In this document: positions 43,725 through 53,332 of the stretch, one piece after another | Layout of the letters: each line of letters begins with the position of its first letter | Numbering within the stretch: position 1 is the stretch's first letter | From: CAWAMR01 sp963783095 | GTDB taxonomy: Bacteria > Planctomycetota > Planctomycetia > Gemmatales > Gemmataceae | Assembly: GCA_963783095.1 (NCBI GenBank) | Contig: CAWAMR010000005.1 | Location: forward strand, 1 to 64,000 | Direction of reading: 5' to 3' | DNA length: 64,000 nucleotides | Notes under the pieces: model-generated | The model's database searches: none | Told to the model about the DNA's origin: nothing | Seen by the model: only the letters and a program-made list of their open reading frames with translations | Made by a program: the position numbers and the translations under genes

Positions 43725-45155
43725 ATGTTTGTATCGCGCATTGCCTTGCTGGTTGCCTTCGGCTTCCTTACCGCTTCGATTATCGTGATTTCATCGGAGC
43801 AAGTGTCGGCCGAAGATAAGAAGGAAGAAAAGAAGGGCCACAAGAAGGGCGAGAAGAAGGGCGAAGAAAAGAAGGGCGAGAAGAAGGGCGAAGAAAAGAA
43901 GGGCGAGAAGAAGGGCGAAGAAAAGAAGGGCGAGAAGAAGGGCGAAGAAAAGAAGGGCGAAGAAAAGAAGGGCGAGAAGAAGAGCGAAGAAAAGAAGGGC
44001 GAAGAAAAGAAGGGCGAGAAGAAGGGCGAAGAAAAGAAGGGCGAGAAGAAGGAACCCAAAGTTGAGGGGAAGAAGGAACCCAAAGTTGAGGGGAAGAAGG
44101 AACCCAAAGTTGACGGGAAGAAGGAACCCAAAGTTGACGGGAAGAAGGAACCCAAAGTTGAGGGGAAGAAGGAACCCAAAGTTGACGGGAAGAAGGAACC
44201 CAAAGTTGACGGGAAGAAGGAACCCAAAGTTGAGGGGAAGATAGACCCTAAAGTTGAGGGGAAGAGGGATCCCAAAGTTGAGGGGAAGAGGGATCCCAAA
44301 GTTGAGGGGAAGACGGACCCCAGAGTTGAGGGGAAGCGGGATCCCAGAGTTGAGGGGAAGATAGACCCCAAAGTTGAGGGGAAGATAGACCCCAAAGTTG
44401 AGGGGAAGCGGGATCCCAGAGTTGAGGGGAAGACGGAACGCAGAGTTGAGGCGAGGACGGAACACAAGCCGACCAAGAGACAACTTGCCAGCGCAAAAGA
44501 AATGTATGCCAAACTCGGTGCCAGGTATGAGCACAGAACCGACCCGCAGACAAACCGAGCGAGTCACGATTTCCGCATGCCGGCTCATGCAAACGATGCG
44601 GACCTTAAGAAAATGTCTGACCTGCCGTTTGATTTTGCGTTGAACTTACACCAGACCAAGGTGACGGACGCTGGGTTGAAGCAAATCAAGGGATTTAAGC
44701 ACCTTACCGAACTAAACCTCAACCATACCCAGGTGACGGACGCCGGCTTGCATGAACTCAAGGATTTGGAAAACCTCACTGCATTGGGTCTTCGCACGAC
44801 AAAAGTGACGGACAATGGTTTGAAGAACCTACAGGAACTCAAATACCTTTCCGTCTTGGGCCTCGAAGGAACCCAGGTAACAGACGCTGGATTGAAAGAG
44901 CTCAAGAGCCTCAAAAACCTGGCTATCTTGAACCTCAACGGTACCCAGGTAACGGACGCTGGATTAAGAGAACTCAAGGAACTCAAAGGCCTTACTCAAC
45001 TGAGCCTTTGGGATACGAAAATCACGGACGCCGGGATAAAGGAACTAATGGAACTCAAGAACCTGATGGAGCTCGACCTTCACAACACGAAGGTGACAGA
45101 CGCCGGCCTGAAGATACTCCGAGAAACTCTACCGAAGTGCCAAATAGGCAAGTAA
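43725..45155 (+). CDS. Secreted leucine-rich-repeat protein with lysine-rich repeat tract
   Basis: A 476-residue protein. A signal peptide (RIALLVAFGFLTASIIVISS) is followed by two low-complexity tracts: about residues 40-108 are (GEKKGEEKK)-like, and about 110-245 hold some 17 copies of an 8-residue unit EPKVEGKK with E/D and K/R changes. From about residue 290 to the end are seven leucine-rich repeats of the type LTELNLNHTQVTDAGLHELK, ending KILRETLPKCQIGK. LRRs bind proteins; the strongly charged stalk may reach through the envelope or bind anionic polymers. The DNA of the stalk is itself a tandem repeat and is likely to vary in copy number. Confidence 0.85.
   Translation: MFVSRIALLVAFGFLTASIIVISSEQVSAEDKKEEKKGHKKGEKKGEEKKGEKKGEEKKGEKKGEEKKGEKKGEEKKGEEKKGEKKSEEKKGEEKKGEKKGEEKKGEKKEPKVEGKKEPKVEGKKEPKVDGKKEPKVDGKKEPKVEGKKEPKVDGKKEPKVDGKKEPKVEGKIDPKVEGKRDPKVEGKRDPKVEGKTDPRVEGKRDPRVEGKIDPKVEGKIDPKVEGKRDPRVEGKTERRVEARTEHKPTKRQLASAKEMYAKLGARYEHRTDPQTNRASHDFRMPAHANDADLKKMSDLPFDFALNLHQTKVTDAGLKQIKGFKHLTELNLNHTQVTDAGLHELKDLENLTALGLRTTKVTDNGLKNLQELKYLSVLGLEGTQVTDAGLKELKSLKNLAILNLNGTQVTDAGLRELKELKGLTQLSLWDTKITDAGIKELMELKNLMELDLHNTKVTDAGLKILRETLPKCQIGK
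44050..44460 (+). repeat. 24-bp coding tandem repeat, about 17 copies
   Basis: Within the LRR gene, the unit GAACCCAAAGTTGAGGGGAA(GAAG) repeats about 17 times with point changes. The early copies are almost identical (alternating GAG/GAC), and later ones diverge (GAT, AGA and CGG variants). It is preceded by a GGCGAAGAAAAGAAG-type repeat at about 43846-44050. All units keep the reading frame. Confidence 0.85.
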
Positions 45156-45281
45156 TCTGCTGTCGGCTCAGAGACATGATACCGGCTGATACAAATTATT
45201 TGTTTCGAGCGGGGCTCATGGCGCTGCAGCTTGCGGCTTTGTTCGATCGCCACTCGGCGATGAGAATCGAGATCGAGCCTG

Positions 45282-45327
45282 AACCGCGTTCGAGGAGAAA
45301 ACTCCGGTCTTCTCCTCGAACGCGGTT
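45282..45327. repeat. 18-bp perfect hairpin behind the LRR gene
   Basis: AACCGCGTTCGAGGAGAA at 45282-45299 pairs exactly with 45310-45327 around a 10-nt loop. It lies 127 bases after the LRR stop and 105 before the oxidoreductase start. A weak TTTAG follows, so it may act as a terminator or as an RNA stabiliser. Confidence 0.8.
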
Positions 45328-45432
45328 TAGTTGCGCAAAGTGCGGAAACAATCAGGATTTCTCTTCTGCCTCTGATTCATATCTTTATCCCTCAATCAGG
45401 CAAACCTCTTTCCTCTCCACGGAGATCCTTTC

Positions 45433-46629
45433 ATGCCGGCCGTCAATGCTCCTCTGAATCGTAAACTGCGCATGGGTCTGATCGGCGGTGGCCAGGGCGC
45501 ATTCATCGGCGCTGTTCACATGCGCGCTGCCATCATGGATAACCGCGCCACTCTGGTCGCTGGGGCCTTTTCGAGCAGTGCGGAAATGTCAAAGGCTTCC
45601 GCTGTCGATTATGATGTCCCTGCCTCCCGCGCCTATGGTTCCTACAAGGAAATGGCCGAGGCCGAGGCGAAACTTCCCGCCGACCAGCGCATTGATTTTG
45701 TCAGCATCGCCACACCCAACCATACGCACTTCGAGATCGCCAAGACATTCGCCGAGGCCGGGTTCAACGTCATTTGCGATAAGCCGCTGACGCTCGATCT
45801 GGCCCAGGCAGAAGAACTGGCGAAGGTCGTCGAGAAAACGGGCATCGTCTTCGGCGTGACCCACAATTACACCGGTTATCCTCTCGTCCGTCAGGCACGA
45901 GAAATGGTTCGTTCCGGCGAACTGGGTGAAATACAGGCCGTTCGCGCCTTCTATATTCAAGGCTGGTTGCGCTCTCGGCTCGAAACCGACAATCAGAAAC
46001 AAGCGGCCTGGCGCACCGATCCGGCCAAGTCGGGGATCGCGGGCTGTTTCGGCGACATCGGCACACATGCCTATAATCTGGGCCGATTCATCACGGGCCT
46101 GCTGCCCGATTCGATCTCCGCGACTTTGAAGATTTTTGCACCGGGCCGAGCCCTCGACGACTACGGAACCGCCGTGATCCGCTATGCAAACAGTGCCCTG
46201 GGAACCGTGACCGCCTCGCAGATCTCGCACGGACGGGAAAACGACTTGTGGATCGAAGTTGATGGGACGAAGGGTGCCCTGGAGTGGCATCAAGAGGAGC
46301 CTAACAAACTCCTGGTGCGAATCAACGGCAAGCCTCATCAGCTTTACACGCGCGCGGGTGGCCCCTATTTGAGCGCACTGGCATCCGCATCCGCCCGGCT
46401 GCCGGCCGGCCACCCGGAAGCCTTCTTTGAGGCATTCGCCAACATCTATACTGCCGTTTACGAAGACATTGCGAAGCGCGCAACCGGCCAAAAGGTGGAT
46501 GGTGCCGGCAGCATCTATCCGAATGTCGCGGACGGCGTCGATGGCATGAACTTCATAACCCAGTGCGTCGCCAGCTCCAAAGAAGGCGGAGCCTGGAAGG
46601 ATTTGAAACATCCGCGCTGTCGTGTATAG
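45433..46629 (+). CDS. Gfo/Idh/MocA-family oxidoreductase
   Basis: A 398-residue NAD(P)-dependent sugar or cyclitol dehydrogenase-like protein. The Rossmann motif is LRMGLIGGGQGAFIGAVHMR; then DFVSIATPNHTHFEIAKTFA and the signature VICDKPLTLDLAQAEELA with the catalytic lysine, VFGVTHNYTGYPLVRQAREM, and GIAGCFGDIGTHAYNLGRFI carrying the usual GDxxxH acid-base pair. No export signal is visible. The family oxidises many sugars, so the substrate is open; planctomycete genomes carry dozens. The gene is followed by a CACAGAG-type inverted repeat. No frameshift. Confidence 0.88.
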   Translation: MPAVNAPLNRKLRMGLIGGGQGAFIGAVHMRAAIMDNRATLVAGAFSSSAEMSKASAVDYDVPASRAYGSYKEMAEAEAKLPADQRIDFVSIATPNHTHFEIAKTFAEAGFNVICDKPLTLDLAQAEELAKVVEKTGIVFGVTHNYTGYPLVRQAREMVRSGELGEIQAVRAFYIQGWLRSRLETDNQKQAAWRTDPAKSGIAGCFGDIGTHAYNLGRFITGLLPDSISATLKIFAPGRALDDYGTAVIRYANSALGTVTASQISHGRENDLWIEVDGTKGALEWHQEEPNKLLVRINGKPHQLYTRAGGPYLSALASASARLPAGHPEAFFEAFANIYTAVYEDIAKRATGQKVDGAGSIYPNVADGVDGMNFITQCVASSKEGGAWKDLKHPRCRV

Positions 46630-46660
46630 AATGCAGCAGTCGTAAAAGACAAAAGACAAG

Positions 46661-46799
46661 CTAACCACAGAGTCACAGAGAACACAGAGAAGACACAACA
46701 CCGAGAGATAAGAGAAAGAAGGAACCAGAATGAAGCCCATTCGATAATCTCTTTTTCCTCTGCGTTTTTTCTCTGTGTACTCTGTGACTCTGTGGTTAG
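46661..46799. repeat. 30-bp inverted repeat (CACAGAG type)
   Basis: Arms 46661-46690 (CTAACCACAGAGTCACAGAG...) and 46770-46799 pair with one mismatch across a 79-bp spacer. The arm is nearly identical to that at 35253 while the spacers are unrelated. The right arm ends 38 bases before the M16 peptidase start; a GTG in that arm gives a false start codon for the downstream frame. Confidence 0.9.
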
Positions 46800-46836
46800 G
46801 AGGTATTTTTCATCATCATGCAAGGAGCATACTGTC

Positions 46837-49591
46837 GTGAGTCTATTCGCATCGCTTTCTCGCCTTGTAGCTCTCGTCCTGTTCACTTTCATTGCCACCA
46901 TTAAGGCTGATGCCGCGGAGCCTGAGAAGGTTGCTTCGGTCCAGGGCATTACCGAGTATCGGCTCGAGAATGGTTTCCGTTTTCTTCTGTTCCCCGATGA
47001 CTCCAAGCCGCTGGTGACGGTCAACCTCACGGTCTTTGTCGGCTCCCGCCATGAAGGCTATGGGGAAACGGGCATGGCCCATCTGCTCGAACACATGCTC
47101 TTCAAAGGTACTCGGACTCATCCCAATGTCCCGAAAGCCTTGCGCGATCATGGGGCCGGCAATCGCTTCAATGGCACTACCTGGGTCGATCGAACCAATT
47201 ATTACGAAACCATGCCGGCCTCCGATGAGAATCTGGAGTTCGGCATCAAGCTGGAAGCAGACCGACTGGTCAACAGTTTTGTCAAACGCGAGGATTTGGT
47301 TTCCGAGATGACCGTCGTCCGCAATGAATTTGAAGCGGGCGAGAACAATCCCCAGCGGATTCTAAGTCAACGGATGATGGCCGTCGCCTACGAATGGCAC
47401 AATTACGGCAAATCGACGATCGGCAATCGCTCCGACATCGAACGGGTTCCCATCGAGTATTTGCAGGCGTTTTACCGCAAATACTATCAAGTCGATAATT
47501 GCATGCTGATCGTCGCCGGCAAGTTTGAACCCAAAAAAGCTATCGCGATCATCGAGAAGGAGTTCGGAGCGCTGAAGAAACCGACCCGGGAATTCATGAA
47601 TACCTATACCGAGGAACCTGCTCAGGATGGCGAGCGGCATGTGGTTCTGCGTCGTGTCGGCACTGTCGGAGCAGTGGGCGTCATCTATCACATTCCGGCC
47701 GGAGCACACCAGGACTATGCTGCGCTTGAAGTGCTGGAAGACGTGTTGACTGCCGCTCCATCCGGGCGAGTTTACAAGGCACTGGTCGAGAGCAAGAAGG
47801 CCAGTTCGATCGATAGCTCCATTTACGGCTGGCACGACCCGGGCGTTCTGGAAATCACGGCCAAGGTGGAAGGTAAGGGGATTGATGAAGCACGCGATAC
47901 CTTGATCGACACGATGGAGCAGTTATCGAAAACTCCTGTGACTGACGTTGAGGTGAATCGCTCCAAGATTCGCTTCAAGAAATATCAGGAGCAACTTCTC
48001 AACTCTACGGATATCTTTGCCGTTCGCCTGAGCGAATGGGCCGCTGCCGGGGATTGGCGTTTATTTTTCCTCCATCGCGACCGGATCGAGAAGGTAACCG
48101 CCGCGGATGTGAATCGCGTCGCAGCCAAGTATCTGACCCGAAATAACCGAACCGTCGGGGTTTATTATCCATCGGAAAAAGCCGAACGAGCGCACATCCC
48201 CTCAACGCCAGACGTGACCGCACTCCTGAAAGACTACAAATCGCAAGAGAAAGTGGTTGCGGGCGAAGCTTTCGACCCCAGTCCGGAAAATATCGAAAAG
48301 CGCGTGAAACGCGGAAAAGTCGAGAGTCTGCAATACGCCATTCTCCCCAAAAAGACGCGCGGCGAGGTGCTGCAACTCCAACTGAATCTTCACTTTGGAT
48401 CGGAGAAGAGCCTGTATGGTACGAACGCTGCGTCGAGGATGCTCGGAAGTCTAATGCGGCGCGGCACGAAAGAGCATACCCGACAGGAATTGACCGATGC
48501 GCCTGGATAAGATCGGTGCTCAGTTGTCGGTCAGCTCGGACGTCGGCGACCTTTCCGTATCGCTTCATGTGAAAAAGAATGATCTGCCGGAAGCGCTGAA
48601 ACTTTTAGGAGAGATTCTTCGTTCTCCGAGTTTCCCCAAGGACGAATTTGAAATTCTTAAGCGTGAGAACCTCGAACGGCTTATTTCCGCGAAAACGGAG
48701 CCGGCAGCGCTGGCGGGACAGGCCCTGCAACGCGCCCTGTTGCCGTACCCGAAGGACAATATCCGCTATGTTCCCACCATCGAGGAAGGCATTGCCCGCA
48801 TCGAAGCGGTCACGCTCGACGATCTCAAGAAGGTTTACGAGCAAATCAGCGCTGAGCATGGAGAACTGGCCATCGTCGGTGATTTCGATGCGGAGCCTGT
48901 CTTGACGCAGATTCGCGGCCTCGTCAAAGATTGGAAACCCAGCACTCCCTATGAGCGAATCGATCGTTCCTATACGTTCACCCCAAAGGGGACGAAAGAA
49001 ACGATCAATACTCCCGACAAGGCGAACGCGGTATATATCGCGGGCTTGATTACTCCGCTCACGGACGCTTCCCCGGAATATCCAGCGCTTCAGGTCGGCA
49101 ATTATCTCCTGGGCGGAGCGCCGCTGGCATCTCGGCTCAGTAATCGTGTTCGAGGCGAGGAGGGGCTTTCCTATGGGATCGGTTCGAGGTTCTCAGCTGA
49201 ATCCAAGGATCATTATGCCCGGTTCATGGTCTTCGCCATTACCAATCCGAAGAATATGACGAAGGTAGACACTGCCATCAAGGAAGAGATAGACAGGTTC
49301 CTGAAAAATGGCGTAAGCCTGGCCGAACTGAGTGATGGGAAGAAAGCTTTTATTGAGCAACAAAAAGTCGGACGCAGCAACGACGCCAATCTGACAGAAC
49401 AACTGGCCAAGGGATTGGAACTGGGTCGGACGTATCAGTATTACGCCGACCTGGAAAAGAAGATTGATGGACTACAGATCGAGGATGTGCAGAGCACATG
49501 GAAAAAAGTGCTCGACCCGAGCAAGATGGCGATCATCCATGCGGGCGATTTCACGAAGAAATCGGACAAGAAGGATAGGCCGAAAAAGTAA
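46837..49591 (+). CDS. Secreted M16 (insulinase) zinc peptidase, frameshift near 48500
   Basis: About 917 residues with a signal peptide (LSRLVALVLFTFIATIKADA). The inverted zinc motif HxxEH is in GMAHLLEHMLFKGTRTHPN, with the distal glutamate in TVVRNEFEAGENNP. One shift near 48500 joins it to the second half, which contains the inactive M16-like domain (VSLHVKKNDLPEALKLLGEI, RYVPTIEEGIARIEAVTLDD, LGGAPLASRLSNRVRGEEGLSYGIGS). The two-lobed form of over 900 residues is the pitrilysin-like kind that degrades peptides outside the cytoplasm. Start choice: GTG 46837 has AAGGAG at ideal distance, while the longer frame begins inside the inverted repeat. Confidence 0.88.
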
Positions 49592-49671
49592 GCGCCCGCG
49601 AAGGAACTCAAGGGCGAATTGCGTGTACCGTCGCCGCTATACAAGCGAAACAGTTCCTTGGAGTGCATTTC

Positions 49672-50557
49672 ATGTTCATCAACGCCGACCCGACGGTCGA
49701 TTATGCGTTCAAGCACGTGTTTCGGCCGGGAATCGATGCGCCCAATTCTCATCCATCTGGTTGACAGCGTTCTGAAGCCGCCGCCCGAACACCGGCTGAG
49801 CTTCGTGGAACTGCTCAATCCCTTCAATCCCAAGGAAGCGTTCGACGACAAGCTCTCGATACTGGACATCAAGGCGCGCGATGAATCGGGCCGGCAGTTC
49901 AACGTCGAAATGCAGATGCTGCTCAATTCCTACTTTCCAAGTCGCATTGTTTACTACCTTGCAAAATTTCACCAACAGCAACTGCACCAAGGTGAAGACT
50001 ATTCGGTCCTGAAGCCGACGATCGCGATCATCTTCACAAACGAGATTCTATTTCCGCAGGTTCCTGACTACCACCTGAAATTCCGCCTGCTTGAAGAACA
50101 GCATCGGTTCCCGTTTGCCATCGACCTGGAGATACACACACTGGAACTGCCGAAATTCAAGAAGAGAGTCGCCGAGTTGGCCGACGACCTCGACAAATGG
50201 CTTTACTTTCTAACAAATGCGGAGAAAATAGATTTGGAGGCGCTGCCGGAGAACTTGAACCACCCCCTCATTCGCCAGGCCTTGGAGGAACTCAGGATGC
50301 TCATGCAATCGGACATCGAACGCGAACGCTACGAGGCGCGCCGTAAGGCGCAGTTGGATTTTAACTCCGGTATGAAGGCTGCTCATTTGAAAGGGCTAGC
50401 TGAAGGGGAAAAGGCCGTCACGATCCGCTCGATCCACTTCTGCGAAAAATTGCTGCTACGTTCCGAAACACCCCTGGAGCAATTGCAACAAATGTCTTCG
50501 GAAGAGTTGACTCGCCTGGCGGAAGACTTACAGACAAAAGTGTTGAGCTTGAGATGA
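49672..50557 (+). CDS. Rpn/PD-(D/E)XK nuclease family protein, frameshift near 49720
   Basis: ATG 49672 starts MFINADPTVDYAFKHVF, the standard Rpn family opening. A missing base near 49720 moves to the frame that continues GRESMRPILIHLVDSVL, LNPFNPKEAFDDKLSILDIK, RQFNVEMQMLLNSYFPSRIV. The nuclease core D...ExQ is seen in LDIKARDESGRQFNVEMQ. The rest is helical and ends with a coiled, charged C-terminus (EQLQQMSSEELTRLAEDLQT). About 295 residues. Rpn proteins are recombination-promoting nucleases once annotated as transposases; they occur as scattered single genes, as here, with no terminal repeats around them. Confidence 0.82.
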
Positions 50558-51132
50558 CCCGCGCTGCTCGCCAATCCCGGTATGTCCTCAGATTCGCGCC
50601 GGGCGATTCAAAGTAATGGTTCCATGCCCTCCAATTCATTTATCAAGTGATGACGTCGTAACAGGAGGCAATCCAACAATCGGGGTCAATGGCCGACGCC
50701 TGTACCTAATAAAATTCACCTATGAACACCAGGGTGACGTACCTTCTATAATTGAATTGCCGTCTGGAAACATTGAATTGGTTAGAAAAGCTGTTGCAAC
50801 GAAATGAAGGACGCTGATTGAACTACCTGCGGCGAGACTTCAATGGGTTCGGGATAAGACTATGAAGGGATGAGCAGTTGCAGGAATTGTTGTCATTAAC
50901 TCACCTCGACTCCACTATGGCGTCAACCTGCCAATCCGACAGCCCACCATTCATTCCGCCGCGCAATCTTGGCAGCATTCTAAGAAATCGCACTAATATC
51001 CCATTGCACAACCTTATTAGCTTTAAGCAGTTGCGTCAACTGCATCCATAAGGGCACGCAAGTTGCTCTCTGCCTCACCACTACATTGCATCATAACCCG
51101 TCTCGTCAGAGATGGCATCACGGAGAATGCGG
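50558..51132. other. 575-bp intergenic region before groES
   Basis: No convincing gene. A 63-residue frame at 50616-50807 (VNGRRLYLIKFTYEHQGDVP) cannot be assigned and has no ribosome site. The region must carry the groESL promoter. The CIRCE operator (TTAGCACTC-N9-GAGTGCTAA) was looked for and is absent, so HrcA control of the usual kind is unlikely. Confidence 0.5.
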
Positions 51133-51429
51133 ATGGGACTGCAACCGATTGGGGATCGCGTCGTTGTTCAACGGCAATCTGCGGAATCTTCCACCGCCGG
51201 TGGTATTCTGTTGCCCGATACCGCCAAGAACAAGCCGCAAAAAGGCAAAGTCCTTGCGGTCGGTCCTGGCAAACCGTCGAAAGACGGCACTCGCAAGCCC
51301 CTTCAGGTGAAAGTCGGTGATACTGTGCTGTTCACTTCATGGGCGGGCGATGAGTACCGCGATCGTCTAACCACCGAAGAAATTCTCGTGATGCGTGAAG
51401 AAGATATTATGGCTGTCCTTGAAGGATGA
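51133..51429 (+). CDS. groES: Co-chaperonin GroES (Hsp10)
   Basis: A 98-residue protein forming the heptameric lid of GroEL. Features are LQPIGDRVVVQRQSAESSTA, the mobile loop TAGGILLPDTAKNKPQKGKV, VGDTVLFTSWAGDEY and the final EEDIMAVLEG. ATG 51133 is chosen because GGAG at 51122-51125 is correctly spaced for it; earlier ATGs at 51112 and 51127 would be too far or too close. groEL starts 100 bases later, and a 14-bp hairpin lies in the gap. Confidence 0.95.
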   Translation: MGLQPIGDRVVVQRQSAESSTAGGILLPDTAKNKPQKGKVLAVGPGKPSKDGTRKPLQVKVGDTVLFTSWAGDEYRDRLTTEEILVMREEDIMAVLEG

Positions 51430-51433
51430 TTAA

Positions 51434-51464
51434 TGTACTCCTCACGCGGAGCGTGAGGAGTACA
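51434..51464. terminator. Hairpin between groES and groEL
   Basis: TGTACTCCTCACGC at 51434-51447 pairs perfectly with 51451-51464 around a GGA loop. No T-run follows. It begins four bases after the groES stop. In a two-gene chaperonin operon such a stem could attenuate or stabilise the segments so that groES and groEL are made in different amounts. Confidence 0.6.
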
Positions 51465-51529
51465 CTGCTCACCGTCATAAATTGAGCCGCTAGCGGCCTT
51501 GCACCTATATTCACTCTTGAGGAGTTTTC

Positions 51530-53164
51530 ATGAGCGCCAAACAGATTGCTTTCGATCAAGAAGCCCGCGAGGCCATGCGCCGGGGTGTGTCCAAACTCGC
51601 GCGGGCCGTCAAGGTTACGCTCGGGCCAAAGGGTCGTAACGTCATTATTCAGAAGAGCTTCGGCTCGCCAACCGTCACCAAGGACGGCGTGACGGTTGCA
51701 CGCGAAATCGAACTCGAAGACAAGTACGAGAACATGGGTGCCCGGATGGTCCGCGAGGTTGCTTCCAAGACCTCCGACGTGGCCGGCGACGGCACGACAA
51801 CCGCCACCGTGCTCGCCGAATCGATTTATAACGAAGGTCTCCGCGCTGTGGTCGCCGGCGTCAACCCGATGCTCATGAAGCGCGGCATCGAGAAAGCGGT
51901 GGAAGACATCGTTGCCAAACTTAAAACGATGAAGGTCGACATCAAGAGCGAAAAGGATCTGGAAAACGTTGCCACCATCGCCGCCAACAACGATACGGTC
52001 ATCGGCAAGATCATTGCTCAGGCGATGTCGAAGGTCGGCAAGGACGGCGTTTTGACCGTTGAAGAAGGTAAAACGATCGAAACCAGCCATGAGTTCGTTG
52101 AAGGTATGCAGTTCGATCGCGGTTACGTTTCACCGTACTTCGTCACCAACCTGGAGACGATGGAATGTGAAATGGAAGATGCTTATATCCTGATCTACGA
52201 AAAGAAGATCAGCAGCATCCGCGACCTGGCTCCTTTGCTCGAACAAGTTTTGCAACAGCGCAAACAAATCCTCATCATCGCCGAAGACATCGAAGGTGAT
52301 GCCCTCGCTGCTCTGGTCGTCAACAAGGTTCGCCAGCCTGATGTATTCAAGTGCTGTGCGGTGAAGGCCCCAGGCTACGGCGATCGCCGCAAGGCCATGC
52401 TCGAAGACATCGCCATCCTCACCGGCGGCAAGGCCGTCTTCGAGGATCTTGGCGTCAAACTCGACAACGTGAAGATCAGCGACTTGGGCCGTGCCAAGAA
52501 GATCAAGGTGGACAAGGACAACACCATCATCATCGAAGGCGCAGGCGCACGCGATGCGATCAAGGCCCGCGTGGCCATGATCCAGCGTGAACTCGATAAG
52601 TCGACGAGCGACTACGACAAGGAAAAGCTCAGCGAGCGAATCGCAAAACTTTCCGGCGGCGTGGCCAAGATCAACGTCGGCGGTGCAACCGAGAGCGAAG
52701 TGAAGGAAAAGAAAATGCGCGTCGAAGATGCGATGCACGCGACCCGCGCAGCCAATCAAGAAGGGATTCTCCCTGGCGGGGGCGTGGCACTGCTTCGAGC
52801 AGCGGAAGGCTTGAAGCCTACAGGACTGAGCACGGATGAAGAAGTCGGTTACAACATCGTGGTCCGATCTTGCAAGTCGCCGATCAAGCAGATCGTTGAG
52901 AATGCGGGCGCTGACGGCAACGTCATCGTGTCGAAGGTTCTCGAAAACAAAGCGGTAACATATGGCTACGATGCCCGGCTCGACCGCTACTGCGACATGG
53001 TCAAAGAAGGAATCATCGACCCGGCCAAGGTCGTTCGCAGTGCATTGCAAAACGCATCCAGCGTTGCGACGCTGCTCTTGACGAGCGATGCCCTCGTTGC
53101 CGATCTGCCAAAGGACGAAAAGAAGTCCGGTGGCGGTGGCGGTGGCTACGACGATATGGATTGA
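51530..53164 (+). CDS. groEL: Chaperonin GroEL (Hsp60)
   Basis: A 544-residue subunit of the tetradecameric folding chamber, complete and in one frame. Key parts: nucleotide site VKVTLGPKGRNVIIQKSFG and ASKTSDVAGDGTTTATVLAE (catalytic aspartate in GDGTT), apical domain VEGMQFDRGYVSPYFVTN, and VGGATESEVKEKKMRVEDAM and NQEGILPGGGVALLRAAEGL. The C-terminus is EKKSGGGGGGYDDMD, not the GGM repeat of the classical type, which hints at a lineage-specific chamber floor. GAGGAG nine bases upstream supports ATG 51530. Located behind groES, so this is the operon copy. Confidence 0.97.
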   Translation: MSAKQIAFDQEAREAMRRGVSKLARAVKVTLGPKGRNVIIQKSFGSPTVTKDGVTVAREIELEDKYENMGARMVREVASKTSDVAGDGTTTATVLAESIYNEGLRAVVAGVNPMLMKRGIEKAVEDIVAKLKTMKVDIKSEKDLENVATIAANNDTVIGKIIAQAMSKVGKDGVLTVEEGKTIETSHEFVEGMQFDRGYVSPYFVTNLETMECEMEDAYILIYEKKISSIRDLAPLLEQVLQQRKQILIIAEDIEGDALAALVVNKVRQPDVFKCCAVKAPGYGDRRKAMLEDIAILTGGKAVFEDLGVKLDNVKISDLGRAKKIKVDKDNTIIIEGAGARDAIKARVAMIQRELDKSTSDYDKEKLSERIAKLSGGVAKINVGGATESEVKEKKMRVEDAMHATRAANQEGILPGGGVALLRAAEGLKPTGLSTDEEVGYNIVVRSCKSPIKQIVENAGADGNVIVSKVLENKAVTYGYDARLDRYCDMVKEGIIDPAKVVRSALQNASSVATLLLTSDALVADLPKDEKKSGGGGGGYDDMD

Positions 53165-53185
53165 TTGAATCAAGAGAAAAGAATC

Positions 53186-53316
53186 AACCACGAAAGTCAC
53201 GAAAGTCACGATAAAAGACGAGAACAAAGAGGTCAATAGTCGGCGTAAATGAGCGTCTGTTCCCGATTGCTTGCTAATCTTGTTCATTTTTCGTGTATTT
53301 CGTGCCTTTCGTGGTT
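53186..53316. repeat. 26-bp imperfect inverted repeat (CACGAAAGT type)
   Basis: Arms 53186-53211 (AACCACGAAAGTCACGAAAG...) and 53291-53316 pair with a few mismatches across a 79-bp spacer. The element lies between the convergent groEL and nitrate reductase genes. Its design (short repeated units ending in AACCAC/GTGGTT) parallels the elements at 5.2, 35.3 and 46.7 kb. Confidence 0.8.
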
Positions 53317-53332
53317 AACACTTATTTGCGCT

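Noticed and set aside
44050..44460. Non-coding tandem repeat or CRISPR
   Set aside because: All units keep one open frame within a secreted LRR protein and there are no unique spacers.
43697..44588. Long minus-strand ORFs of about 270 residues in the LRR gene
   Set aside because: They are mirror translations of the 24-bp repeat (FPSTLGS and PLNFG units) with no family features, while the plus-strand frame has a signal peptide and LRRs.
50616..50807. A 63-residue ORF before groES
   Set aside because: No ribosome site or family similarity; could be chance in a 575-bp gap.
52130..53287. A 385-residue minus-strand ORF across groEL
   Set aside because: It is the antisense of an intact groEL.
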